Positions 1 to 8,792 of a DNA stretch of 64,000 nt are shown in pieces (position 1 is the stretch's first letter; each line of letters opens with the position of its first letter). The position numbers and the translations under genes were made by a program. Source of the stretch: JACMLC01 sp963720235 (GTDB taxonomy: Bacteria > Acidobacteriota > Blastocatellia > Pyrinomonadales > Pyrinomonadaceae); the NCBI GenBank assembly GCA_963720235.1, contig OY970389.1:3844001-3908000 (forward strand), read 5' to 3'. The notes under the pieces are model-generated. The model was not told the DNA's origin, did no database searches, and saw only the letters and a program-made list of their open reading frames with translations.

Positions 1-2015
1 GCAATGACGCCCTTCTTTTCGCACCCGCCGGTGTCACACTGCGAGCCGCAATTAGTTGACGAAGGCAGCTTGTCAACATGGTCTTTCAGGTTTTTGAGAT
101 TCGTCTGGAGCGCAGTGATGGTGGCCGAGTCGTGATTGCCGAAGAAGCGGTCAATCAGTTTCTCGTTGTCAGACGTAATCGCGCCCGTGACGGCGGCCTC
201 TGCGCGCTTCATGGCGTCGAAGGCAATCGGCTGCGCGGCTTTAAAAGCGGTCTCCGTGTCCGGGTCCATCGTCGGACAGGCTTGCTGTGGCGGGTGGAGC
301 TTTCTCTTCTTCGCGGGGTCTGGCTCAGGGTCTGTCGGGTCAACTGCGGCGCAATCGAGAGTTGACGGAGCAGTTGTGCCGACGAGAATCTCCACGCTTC
401 GCACTTCTGTAAAGTCGCCGCGTGAGGCCGTCGCGGGAGCGTTGCCGATGGCGGAGGTCGCGGTGATTGGAGTTTCGACGGGCGCGCCGAGAGCCTTCGG
501 ACTTGAAATCGGCGGAGCGGCGAGAGCCTTTTCGACTTCTTTGGCGCGGTCTGCGGCCACAGATGCAGGCTCGTCCGCGCTGGCATAACCGATAAGGCGT
601 ATGCTGCTGCCCGGCGGAGTAATCCTCAAGTCGAGTATCCTCGCCCTCGCATTGGAATCGAGCGCGAATGAATTACGCGCAAAGTAGATACGTTTGATTG
701 TTGATTTACCGACGCGCTCAATCAGAAAATCCGACGCGCCCGCTGCCGGAACAGTCGTCGGCAGAGGCGTCGCGCGCGGCGGCGTGAGAATCACATTCCT
801 GCGTGCGGCAGCAGGGCCGGGCGTTGGCCCATGACTAAAGATGCCCTTGATGCGCGCGGCGGCGATGCCAGCCCCGCCGGGAGTCGGAGCCGTGAGAACT
901 GAATTTGCTTTTAAAGCTCTCGCGCACGAAAGATTCTGATTGAAGGTCACGTCTCCGGCACTACTCGCAAAGCCATGTACCTCAATCTCTGCATCCACAG
1001 GCAGAGCAGTCGCCGCGGTAATCATTTTCGCCTCTTCGCCACTGGCGAAATCATCACAGTCAGGCTCGCTCTTAAATGTCGCGTTCGGATAGCCATCCAA
1101 GAAAACGGATGGCAGGGTCGTGCAGCCTGCGGGCGTGCCGATGCCAGCCGGAAGACATGCGCGCTGGATTGTGAGCAGGGACGGCGTTGCCTGATGAGCC
1201 TGTGAGATGTGACCGATGCCGGATTCCGCGCGTCGCGCAATCTGAGTATCGCCGCCGCTTTCAAGATTCTGCATCGAGATATTCGCGCGCGGCTTGCGAT
1301 GCAACTTGCTGCCCGTCGCGCCCTGTTGCACGACATGCGTCAATTCATGCGCGAGCAGTCTCTTGCCTTCCGTTGTGTGAGGTGAATACTGCGCCGCACC
1401 GAAAACCACATCGCGGCCCACTGTGAAAGCCAGAGCATCTACAGACCGCGCAGCAGCCTGTGCCTGTGCGCCGGAATGGACGCGCACATTTCCGAAATCA
1501 TACTCGAAACGAGATTCCATGAAATCTCTTGTCGCGGCATCCAGCGGCTGGCCTGCGGAGCCGAGCACATCGCGCATCACCTGCGGCACATCTTGAGAAG
1601 CAGACGCAGGAGAGCTTGCATCGTTGTGCGACTCTTTCCTCTGCAAAAGATTTTCATCCTCTTCGCAACGCGCACATTTTCTCTGCACGCTCAGGTCGGA
1701 TGATTGTCTGACTTGAGATGTGTCCGAATGCACAGGCGGCGCGGCCATCCGCATGACCTGTTCCGCAACACGGTCTGCTTCCTGCTCATACTGGTCGCCG
1801 GGCGTGCTGATTTTTAATTTAGTTTGAAGGCGCGGCTTTTTCTTCTGTTCATTCTCGCAGCGCGGGCAATCGCCGCCGCAGGCGCAAGACGCTTTGCGTT
1901 GAATCGCCATTTCAAGAAAAGGAGAGACGGAGACATTTTGATTCTGCGCAGAAGCTTTGGATGAATTCCGAAGCTGAGCTTTGTCAGAATCTTGTTTTGG
2001 GTTTAAGTCTCTCAT
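1..2015 (-). CDS. DUF4157 eCIS payload candidate with OmpA-like domains (partial)
   Basis: The reading frame is open from ATG at 2015 (GGAG seven bases upstream) to the left edge, 671 codons, so the C-terminus is missing. Order seen: a leader with AIQRK and CACGGDCPRC (about 37-53), an acidic EADRVAEQVMR motif (about 79-89), a second Cys pair (CARC, about 114-117), and a DUF4157 domain (about 145-235) with HELTH at 223-227. Two OmpA-like stretches follow (about 301-412 and 439-545). The visible end (NCGSQCDTGGCEKKG) resembles the start of the catalytic part of M35/aspzincin-type metallopeptidases, but the deciding HExxH would lie outside the window. DUF4157 proteins are common eCIS-linked cargo. 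The role as a loaded effector is inferred from family and position. Confidence 0.85.
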   Translation of the reverse strand, partial: MRDLNPKQDSDKAQLRNSSKASAQNQNVSVSPFLEMAIQRKASCACGGDCPRCENEQKKKPRLQTKLKISTPGDQYEQEADRVAEQVMRMAAPPVHSDTSQVRQSSDLSVQRKCARCEEDENLLQRKESHNDASSPASASQDVPQVMRDVLGSAGQPLDAATRDFMESRFEYDFGNVRVHSGAQAQAAARSVDALAFTVGRDVVFGAAQYSPHTTEGKRLLAHELTHVVQQGATGSKLHRKPRANISMQNLESGGDTQIARRAESGIGHISQAHQATPSLLTIQRACLPAGIGTPAGCTTLPSVFLDGYPNATFKSEPDCDDFASGEEAKMITAATALPVDAEIEVHGFASSAGDVTFNQNLSCARALKANSVLTAPTPGGAGIAAARIKGIFSHGPTPGPAAARRNVILTPPRATPLPTTVPAAGASDFLIERVGKSTIKRIYFARNSFALDSNARARILDLRITPPGSSIRLIGYASADEPASVAADRAKEVEKALAAPPISSPKALGAPVETPITATSAIGNAPATASRGDFTEVRSVEILVGTTAPSTLDCAAVDPTDPEPDPAKKRKLHPPQQACPTMDPDTETAFKAAQPIAFDAMKRAEAAVTGAITSDNEKLIDRFFGNHDSATITALQTNLKNLKDHVDKLPSSTNCGSQCDTGGCEKKGVI

Positions 2016-2090
2016 TCCCAAACTCCGAATCACCATCAGGCTTGACGGCGAACTACATGAACTTCGCGCGCTAATCTTTTCTCGCAGACA

Positions 2091-5000
2091 TTACTTGCAT
2101 GGCTCTGAATAATCGGAGCCGCAGTCTCTATTGGCTAGTCCCTCTAAGCTCGGCTTGAGAGTGTTACCGGAAGAGAGCACTTCCAGTTTGCCAGAGATGA
2201 GCCTGTCGGGATTGGCCGTGGCCTCGTAGGTTGTCTTCCAGTCAATGTGGTGCAGGAAGTGTAAGCACGTATCGTCTTTGGCAAATCTGACGGCGACCCA
2301 GGTTCTAAATTTATGGTTCACGTTAATGCGTGTCAGCGTTCCGCTACTCTTGCCGGGGCAGGCTGGATTGACCGACAAATCGAGCATCGCCGCGCCGCCC
2401 GGAACATCACGCAACTGGAGCCTCGGCTGTTTGCGCTGCAAGGAGATGTCTGTCAACTCCTTATCGTTGTTTGACATAAAGACGGTATCGGTTTCACCCT
2501 GCTTTTCCGAAGCATCTCTGATGGGCAATTTTTGCGTGCAACGGCTTCGGACAATCTCTCCTGTCGAATAAGTGTTTTGCCAGTCTATCTCAATGGCGTT
2601 TTGGATGAGGCCGACTTCAAATCTGTCGTCAAGCTCCTTGCCTCTGCGGGGACGCAGTGTGATTAGAGGCTTGTAGTTCACCGGCGCGGGTTTGGCCGAC
2701 AACCACAATCCGGGAACTGTCTTGCCCATGAAATCCATCCCTTTTCTTTCCAAGAAGACAGCATCATCAGACCCTGTCGCCTCTTCATCATCTATTTCAA
2801 AATCAACATGGCCGAATCCTTTGGCGCAGGATGAAAGGACATCTGAGGTGGTGGTCTCTTTCGTTCCGAGGTCTTGCGGAGTGGGGCCTGTGAAACGTAC
2901 AAGCCTCCGGTCGCTGCCGGCGATGGAAGCAGTGACAGTGAAAGTGCCGCTCGGCGGCTTTGCCGTTGCGTCCCAGTTCTGCCGGAAAACAACCTGTGTG
3001 CCGTTTAAGAAGTGTGTGGAGAAAGCATCGAGCGGCGCACCGCGACGACGCGCAACCAGCCAGAGTTGATATTCAGAACTGCGCGCGACGGTGGCGAGCG
3101 GCGTCCCGGCTGTGCCTTCCCTCTTACCCGACAGAGGCTGGAAGTTGAGCGCCAGTTCCTCTGCCATAATCTTTGACATGGAGACCTCGACCTGGCCCGA
3201 CTTTGTAGATTCAAATGAGCCCTCGGAAAACCATGGCTCTCTGGCTTCGAATCCGTCCGTATCTCGCATCGGAACCGGAAGACCCTTGACAACATTTTCG
3301 CCGCCACGATACGCAATGTTTGTGCGATCCTGTGTGAGGCTCATCACGAAGCCGACATCGTAGTTGCGTAAATCCTGCGGCGAGCCTTTGGCAGTCACTT
3401 TGGCGCGCGCGCGCAGAGCGTCCGGTGTGGTTTCGAGCGAGCCTCTGTTGCCGGGCAGGGGCGCAATCATCTGCGAGGCTCCGGCGCTGGTGAGGAAATC
3501 AATCTCATTGACTTCGAACTTAGGAATCCTGGCTCCGACTTCGCCGGGCGCAGGCGCGCCTTTGTAAGTTGGCGGAGGAACTTTCTGGCACCTGGGAGCA
3601 GGCTTGTCCTTGAGAGGATCAGCAGTCCTCGCTCTGCGCGCGACCAACTCCTGCAAATGAAACGCGGCCTGCTCTCTTTCGCTGCCGCGTTCGCGTGCCG
3701 TTCCGAAATCCTCGTCGCTCACCTTGTCAAAGAAAGAGAGATAGGTCATCGCGCCCATCACATCCGTCAGATTACCAGCCTTATCTTGAGTCCTATCAAA
3801 GAAGACATCATCGGACACAACTGCGGAGTTGAGACCGAGCCTGCCTCCGGCCTCGCCGGAGCTGACCTCGGTGGTTTGCGGAAAATGCAGATACTTGGGA
3901 ACGCCTTCATCTCCCTCTACAAACCAATGCGTAGTATTGACAGCATGCCTCACAGTCGGCACGCGGCCACACGTCCAGAAAGAGATGTAAGCATCCGCTT
4001 CGAGACGATAGCCGCCCGTATCGAGACGCGCGCGAGCCATGTCAACAATGGCATGCTTTTCCTGCGGCGTCTTCGGCGTCTTGATTTCGGGCGCGGGGCC
4101 GATGACGGGCGGCCTGACGCGAACCATGCCGACGCGATTGGCTTCGGCATCGCCAAACTGTGCCGTCGCTCCTTTGCCGGAGATGTCTATCTGTTCCTGC
4201 GGAACTCCGACCTTCATCAGTTCGCGGGCCAGCCGCTTGGCGCGATGACAGGAGAGGCGCAGGTTGTAGGCGCGCATCTGGCTGCCCTCGTCACTGGTAA
4301 AGCCCTGCACTGAAAATTGAGAAGCAGCAGGCTGACGGCGCGCAAACGCCATCACCCTGCCGGGAGTCTGCGGAGAGGAAAAGATGTCCGAGTCGAGACA
4401 GAAACGGAATGAGCCGCACTCCGCCGCTCTCTGCCCTGCGCTCAAGCTCTGGCATTCTGCGCCGAGGTCGAGATGACTATCAGGACAAGCCGGGTCTGGC
4501 TCGACATTGCCGAGATTGGTCGGCATCTTGGGACACTCCGGGTCGTCTCTCAATTGACCGAAGCGACGCTCAGGCGGAATTTCCGCCTTCACGACAGCGA
4601 CCTGATTAAACTCTGGCCCGCCGGGAAACTCATCTGTCGCTCCTTTGCTCGCCGTCGTCATGTCCGCAGACGCGACGCCCGCATCCATCAACAGGCGAGA
4701 CATGCGATTGGCACGATGGCAGGCAAGCCGTTTGTTGTAGAGGTCATCGCCGCCGAGGCTGGAATAGCCATGCACAAGGAACTGCATGTCAGGAGCTTCC
4801 TCACGCTTTTTGGCGACGAAGGTAGCGACATTGGCAGAGGTCTCTGCGGCCAAAACATCCGAGTCAAAGCAGAAGTGGAAATGCCTTCCGCTCAAACCAA
4901 TATCTATCGGCGGCGGCATAGTGCATTTTGGCTGCGGCTCCTGAAAGCCAAGCCCCTTCGGAGCTCCCTTACAATCCTTCCCGTCTAATGCGGCTTTGGC

Positions 5001-5840
5001 GTCGGCTGTTTTTTTCTCCTCTGCGGCTTCCTGTGTCGTAGCTTCCTCTTCCGATTCCTTTTCCGGCTCTTCGCCGGACTCGCTTTTCTCTTCCTGTCTT
5101 TGGACCAGAGATTGTGCAGGGCCTTGCGGTCTTTGCTGTATGACGTGCGTCAATTCGTGGGCCAGAAGTTTTTTTCCTTCCACACTCTGCGGCGCATACT
5201 GCCCCGCGCCGAAGACTATGTTGTGGCCGACTGTGTAGGCTCTGGCATTCAAGGCACGCGCGGATTCCGCAGCCGCGCCATCCTGATGAACACGCACGTT
5301 TCCGAAATCATACGCAAAGCGTGATTCCATAAACTCGCGCGTCAAAGCATCGAGCGACTGGCCTGTCGAACGGAGCACTTCATCTGTCGCAGATGAAGCA
5401 TCTTGAAAATCATCCGCCGCAGGTGCTTTGTGTGCGTGCGATTCTTTGCGTTGGGCAAGCTCTTCTTCATCTTTGCAGGCAGCGCATTTTCGCTGCACAG
5501 AGGTTTCGAGCTTTTTGGTGAAATCTACTTTGCTATGCCTTGCAGGTTCGGCCATCCGCATGACCTGCTCCGCGACGCGATCTGCTTCCTGCTCATACTG
5601 GTCGCCGGGTGTGCTGATTTTTAATTTAGTTTGAAGGCGCGGCTTTTTCTTTTTCTTCTGCTGCTCGCTCTCGCAGCGCGGGCAATCGCCGCCGCAGGCG
5701 CACTTGCGTTGGATGAGTGCGCCCGCAAAAACCGGAACGGGTTGAGCGGAGACTTGAGAAGCGGACTTGGCGCGCACTTCCGTCTTCTGCTTTTTGGCAG
5801 GAGCAGTGTGAGTTGCGTTTTGTGCGGCAATGGCTTTCAT
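2091..5840 (-). CDS. DUF4157 protein with two OmpA-like domains, eCIS payload candidate
   Basis: A protein of 1249 aa with ATG preceded by a purine-rich GAGAAGAG. Order: Lys/Ala-rich leader (1-46), CACGGDCPRC (about 47-56), EADRVAEQVMR (about 85-95), a CAAC pair (about 119-122), DUF4157 (about 155-236, HELTH at 228-232), an acidic linker (about 248-285), two OmpA-like domains (about 319-417 and 475-576), then about 670 residues I cannot assign. The OmpA repeats keep the Asn and Arg of the NxxLxxxRA motif, but the usual diaminopimelate-contacting Asp is replaced, so peptidoglycan binding is uncertain. It lies 75 bases downstream of no other gene product than its sister DUF4157 genes, and its leader matches the gene at 5852-7753. 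Probable cargo or a spike-associated protein; its activity is unknown. Confidence 0.88.
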   Translation of the reverse strand: MKAIAAQNATHTAPAKKQKTEVRAKSASQVSAQPVPVFAGALIQRKCACGGDCPRCESEQQKKKKKPRLQTKLKISTPGDQYEQEADRVAEQVMRMAEPARHSKVDFTKKLETSVQRKCAACKDEEELAQRKESHAHKAPAADDFQDASSATDEVLRSTGQSLDALTREFMESRFAYDFGNVRVHQDGAAAESARALNARAYTVGHNIVFGAGQYAPQSVEGKKLLAHELTHVIQQRPQGPAQSLVQRQEEKSESGEEPEKESEEEATTQEAAEEKKTADAKAALDGKDCKGAPKGLGFQEPQPKCTMPPPIDIGLSGRHFHFCFDSDVLAAETSANVATFVAKKREEAPDMQFLVHGYSSLGGDDLYNKRLACHRANRMSRLLMDAGVASADMTTASKGATDEFPGGPEFNQVAVVKAEIPPERRFGQLRDDPECPKMPTNLGNVEPDPACPDSHLDLGAECQSLSAGQRAAECGSFRFCLDSDIFSSPQTPGRVMAFARRQPAASQFSVQGFTSDEGSQMRAYNLRLSCHRAKRLARELMKVGVPQEQIDISGKGATAQFGDAEANRVGMVRVRPPVIGPAPEIKTPKTPQEKHAIVDMARARLDTGGYRLEADAYISFWTCGRVPTVRHAVNTTHWFVEGDEGVPKYLHFPQTTEVSSGEAGGRLGLNSAVVSDDVFFDRTQDKAGNLTDVMGAMTYLSFFDKVSDEDFGTARERGSEREQAAFHLQELVARRARTADPLKDKPAPRCQKVPPPTYKGAPAPGEVGARIPKFEVNEIDFLTSAGASQMIAPLPGNRGSLETTPDALRARAKVTAKGSPQDLRNYDVGFVMSLTQDRTNIAYRGGENVVKGLPVPMRDTDGFEAREPWFSEGSFESTKSGQVEVSMSKIMAEELALNFQPLSGKREGTAGTPLATVARSSEYQLWLVARRRGAPLDAFSTHFLNGTQVVFRQNWDATAKPPSGTFTVTASIAGSDRRLVRFTGPTPQDLGTKETTTSDVLSSCAKGFGHVDFEIDDEEATGSDDAVFLERKGMDFMGKTVPGLWLSAKPAPVNYKPLITLRPRRGKELDDRFEVGLIQNAIEIDWQNTYSTGEIVRSRCTQKLPIRDASEKQGETDTVFMSNNDKELTDISLQRKQPRLQLRDVPGGAAMLDLSVNPACPGKSSGTLTRINVNHKFRTWVAVRFAKDDTCLHFLHHIDWKTTYEATANPDRLISGKLEVLSSGNTLKPSLEGLANRDCGSDYSEPCK

Positions 5841-5851
5841 CTCTTCTCAAT

Positions 5852-7753
5852 TCAAGGCGTGCTCTTGGCCGCGCCCTTTGCTTCTTCTTCCTCTTTGACG
5901 GCCTTCGCGTGCGGCGTATAGGTCTCGCCGTTGCAGATGGGCATGAACCAGGAGAGGGCCTTATTGTCGCGCAGTTGATGATAGATGGCGCGCACCATCT
6001 TGCGCAGGTCTGTATCGTTGTGCGTCTGCCAGAACGACCAGGGGAAATTGATTGGCGTTGCATGGCGCGAGTGAACTGCCAGCGCAACGCTGTCGAGCGG
6101 CCAGCCGAGAATCTCGCCCGGAATGCCAGCCACGGCATGAGAGAGATAAACCTCCCACTGCGCGTTGACCATCGCCTGCCTCTGGCCTTCGACGCCCTTC
6201 GCATCAGGTTTTTTTCCGGCGATGTCCGGCTGCGTGCCTTGACTCGCGTTGATGAAGAGAGAGAGCAGCGCGGTGTTGGTCTGCACATAAGCTGCTGCGG
6301 CGAAGCCTTCGAGTATCCAGTTTTTGTCCGTGTCCACGACAACCAAAGTGTCTCTGCCTTTGAGCTTGAGCCCGGCAGCGAAGGCCACTTTCTGCACTTC
6401 CGGCAAAGCGTCAAAGAGATTGGCAATCACCTGCTCGACCTGCGTTCCGGCAGAAGAGAAGCCGACGCCGATAGTCAAAGTTTTGTCGGAAGTTGTAATC
6501 GTCCCGATGCGGCCTTCGAGGAGAAAGAGTTTTTTGAAAATCTCCCACTTCTTCTTGTCGTCCGCATTCTTCTCGTCAAACTTTGAAGTCGGTTTCGCGC
6601 CGCCCATCCAGACGTTGTAATCCGCAGCCTCCTTGTCGCCTTTTTTGGCGGCGATTTCCGGGTCGTAGAAATTTCCAACCTTCTTCTCGCTAAAGGGGCT
6701 GCGTGTGATGTTGCGCGCGGGGATGGCATTGCGTGCGGCGGTGATGTCTGTGATGGCCTTGTATCTTTTGTCGGCCAGCTCTTGACGCTTCTTGCGGTCT
6801 TCCTCTTTAGCGGCGGCCCAGGCCCAGCCGCGCCCCATGCTGCCAGCGTCTCTGTAGTCTTCTTCAGCATCGCTTTCACGAGCCATAGGCGCAGGCTCGC
6901 CCGGCATGGCTTCGACCTTATACTTGCCTTCGTTGTATTTGAGCGTCGGCGCTTTCTCCGGCTCATGGACAACGCTGACGACATCCGGGTCGCGCAGTTT
7001 CGTCTTGTCAGCACTGTGCACATGCGGGAGCAGTTCTTCCCAAGTCTTTTCCGGTTGAGCCGCAGCCGTCGTGTTAGTGGTTTCAGTAGTAGCTGGCGCA
7101 ACCGTAGGAGTTTGGCGTGCGATGTGCGGAGTTGCCTGAACTTGCGGCGGATGTGTGGCCGCGCCTGTTGTCACGATGGCGTCTGCGAGATTGTCTGCCT
7201 CGCGCTCGGCGGGGTCTGACGGCTGGCTGACTTCCGTTTTGTGCTGGCGTGTTGTCTGGCCCAATCCCTGCTGCACTGTATGGACTGCTTCGTGGGCCAG
7301 AAGCCGCTTGCCCTCTGTTGTCGAAGGATTGTATGCGCCCTCTGCAAAATGTATGTCGCTGCCTGTGGTATAGGCACTCGCGCCAATCTCTCTGGCGGCA
7401 CGCGCGGAACTCTCTCCGGTGTGCACGCGCACGTTTTCCAAATCGCTATCGAGGCTTGAGCTTAATTGCTGCCGCAGGTCTGCCGGGAGCGGAGAGCCGT
7501 ACGAGTTGTTGGCTTGATTCAAAAGCTCTGCGGCCTGCGGTGCGAGATGAGCTTTGGTCGTGTCGGCCTGCGCCTGCCCGCAACGCGCGCAACCGCCGCC
7601 GCACGCGCAAGATTCTTTGCGCTGGATGATTGCATCCGCCGGAGTGGGAAGAGGTCTGTTTGATTTGGGAGAAGCAGACTTTGTGCGCGCTTCTGCCTTC
7701 TGCTTTTTGAGAGCAGAGCTATCTGTGATGTTTTGTGCGGCAACAGCCTTCAT
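5852..7753 (-). CDS. DUF4157 protein, third eCIS payload candidate
   Basis: A protein of 633 aa that ends 11 bases before the next DUF4157 gene. Its first 46 residues closely match those of the 2091-5840 product (MKAVAAQN..., LKKQKAEARTKSAS, IIQRK), followed by CACGGGCARC (about 49-58). DUF4157 spans about 80-163, with HEAVH at 154-158. The EREADNLADAIV motif lies after the DUF4157 domain, whereas it lies before it in the two sister proteins. The C-terminal 400 residues contain a Lys/Asp-rich region and a hydrophobic patch near 470-510, and I recognise no toxin domain in them. The start has no strong Shine-Dalgarno sequence. Likely loaded cargo, inferred from the shared leader and position. 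Confidence 0.87.
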   Translation of the reverse strand: MKAVAAQNITDSSALKKQKAEARTKSASPKSNRPLPTPADAIIQRKESCACGGGCARCGQAQADTTKAHLAPQAAELLNQANNSYGSPLPADLRQQLSSSLDSDLENVRVHTGESSARAAREIGASAYTTGSDIHFAEGAYNPSTTEGKRLLAHEAVHTVQQGLGQTTRQHKTEVSQPSDPAEREADNLADAIVTTGAATHPPQVQATPHIARQTPTVAPATTETTNTTAAAQPEKTWEELLPHVHSADKTKLRDPDVVSVVHEPEKAPTLKYNEGKYKVEAMPGEPAPMARESDAEEDYRDAGSMGRGWAWAAAKEEDRKKRQELADKRYKAITDITAARNAIPARNITRSPFSEKKVGNFYDPEIAAKKGDKEAADYNVWMGGAKPTSKFDEKNADDKKKWEIFKKLFLLEGRIGTITTSDKTLTIGVGFSSAGTQVEQVIANLFDALPEVQKVAFAAGLKLKGRDTLVVVDTDKNWILEGFAAAAYVQTNTALLSLFINASQGTQPDIAGKKPDAKGVEGQRQAMVNAQWEVYLSHAVAGIPGEILGWPLDSVALAVHSRHATPINFPWSFWQTHNDTDLRKMVRAIYHQLRDNKALSWFMPICNGETYTPHAKAVKEEEEAKGAAKSTP

Positions 7754-7806
7754 GGTCGCTTGCCGGAGTTAAATAGACGCTTTGCCAGCTTGCCTCTTAA
7801 ATAAGC

Positions 7807-8742
7807 TTATCTCTCCAGCTTAATATTGATGATTTCGACGCGACCGGCTTGACACCTGAGCTTGCGCTTTGAAGTGTGCAGTGTCTCATCATTCTGGTCC
7901 AGAACCTTGAGATAGATGTCCGGCTTTCTCTCTATCAGGTCGCGGAAATCTTCTGCCTGATAGATAAAGCTGTAGCTGCCTTGATTATCCGTCTCCGCCT
8001 GACCGAGCCTGTCATCATAGAAGAGGTCTTTGTCATAGAGGCTGATGATGAGACCGCCGATGCCTTTGCCGCTCTCGTCCGTCACGCGCCCGCGCACAAT
8101 CCATGCATCAGGGTCGCCCGTCGGGTCATCGCGGCTCTCTCCCGGCGGCACGCAGACTTGTCCTTCTCCGCTCAAAACTATCTCGCGGTAATCAACCTCT
8201 CCGGGCTGCGGCGTGAGCGGAGTTTTCGCTACATAGAGGTGCTCAACCTTATTGTTGAGCACACGTATGTAGGCTGAAAGCTGACGCCGTATGGCATCGC
8301 TCGTCGTTTCGATTTTGAAATAGCCGTTGGCGGCGGTGCAGGCATAGCCTAAATCATCAATCCATTCACCGGCTCTGCTATAGAGCGCGACTGTCAGGTG
8401 GCCGAGGCCCGCGCCGTTTTTATCGCGTACATAGCCATGCAGAATCCATGTGTCTTCGTCCGCCACAGGAATCTCTGTTTTGGCTCGAATCGTCTCCGCG
8501 ACAATGTTGCCGAGGAGCCCAATATTGTGCATGGACTTGTACGCGACGGATTTGACGCGCGGGTGGTTTGGCCCATACTTCGCGCTCAAGCGCGCGTGCT
8601 CTCTCTGCAAGCTCGTCGCCTTCGCGTTGCGTACAAACTGTAGCCGCTCAAACTGTGCGACGCGCTGTTCATCTGCGCCGTCCAGTCCTTTGCCGATGCC
8701 TTTGGCGATGTCGTCGAGTTTGATTTTTCGTTCGTCTGCCAT
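7807..8742 (-). CDS. eCIS-associated protein with two transthyretin-like domains
   Basis: I place the start at the internal ATG at 8742 (MADERKIKL), which has GAGG six bases upstream; an ATG four codons earlier is also possible. The protein is about 311 aa. After a helical N-terminus of about 90 residues come two repeats of a carboxypeptidase-regulatory/transthyretin-like beta sandwich (about 98-155 and 213-275). Each starts with W-I-hydrophobic-x-G-x-V-x-D, continues through a G-x-G-hydrophobic stretch and ends at G-Y/S-F. Such domains serve as structural or adhesive modules. Its position between the beta-helix protein and the DUF4157 genes suggests a linker, fibre accessory or payload adaptor. 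That role is inferred. Confidence 0.75.
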   Translation of the reverse strand: MADERKIKLDDIAKGIGKGLDGADEQRVAQFERLQFVRNAKATSLQREHARLSAKYGPNHPRVKSVAYKSMHNIGLLGNIVAETIRAKTEIPVADEDTWILHGYVRDKNGAGLGHLTVALYSRAGEWIDDLGYACTAANGYFKIETTSDAIRRQLSAYIRVLNNKVEHLYVAKTPLTPQPGEVDYREIVLSGEGQVCVPPGESRDDPTGDPDAWIVRGRVTDESGKGIGGLIISLYDKDLFYDDRLGQAETDNQGSYSFIYQAEDFRDLIERKPDIYLKVLDQNDETLHTSKRKLRCQAGRVEIINIKLER

Positions 8743-8792
8743 GATGAACCTCATCCCAAAACTTCTAAAAAAATTCTGACGCCGCCCCTTGC

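Noticed and set aside
136..588. Open frames on the plus strand within 78-588 and many others opposite the eCIS genes
   Set aside because: They are shadows of the minus-strand DUF4157, baseplate and payload genes and have no family features.
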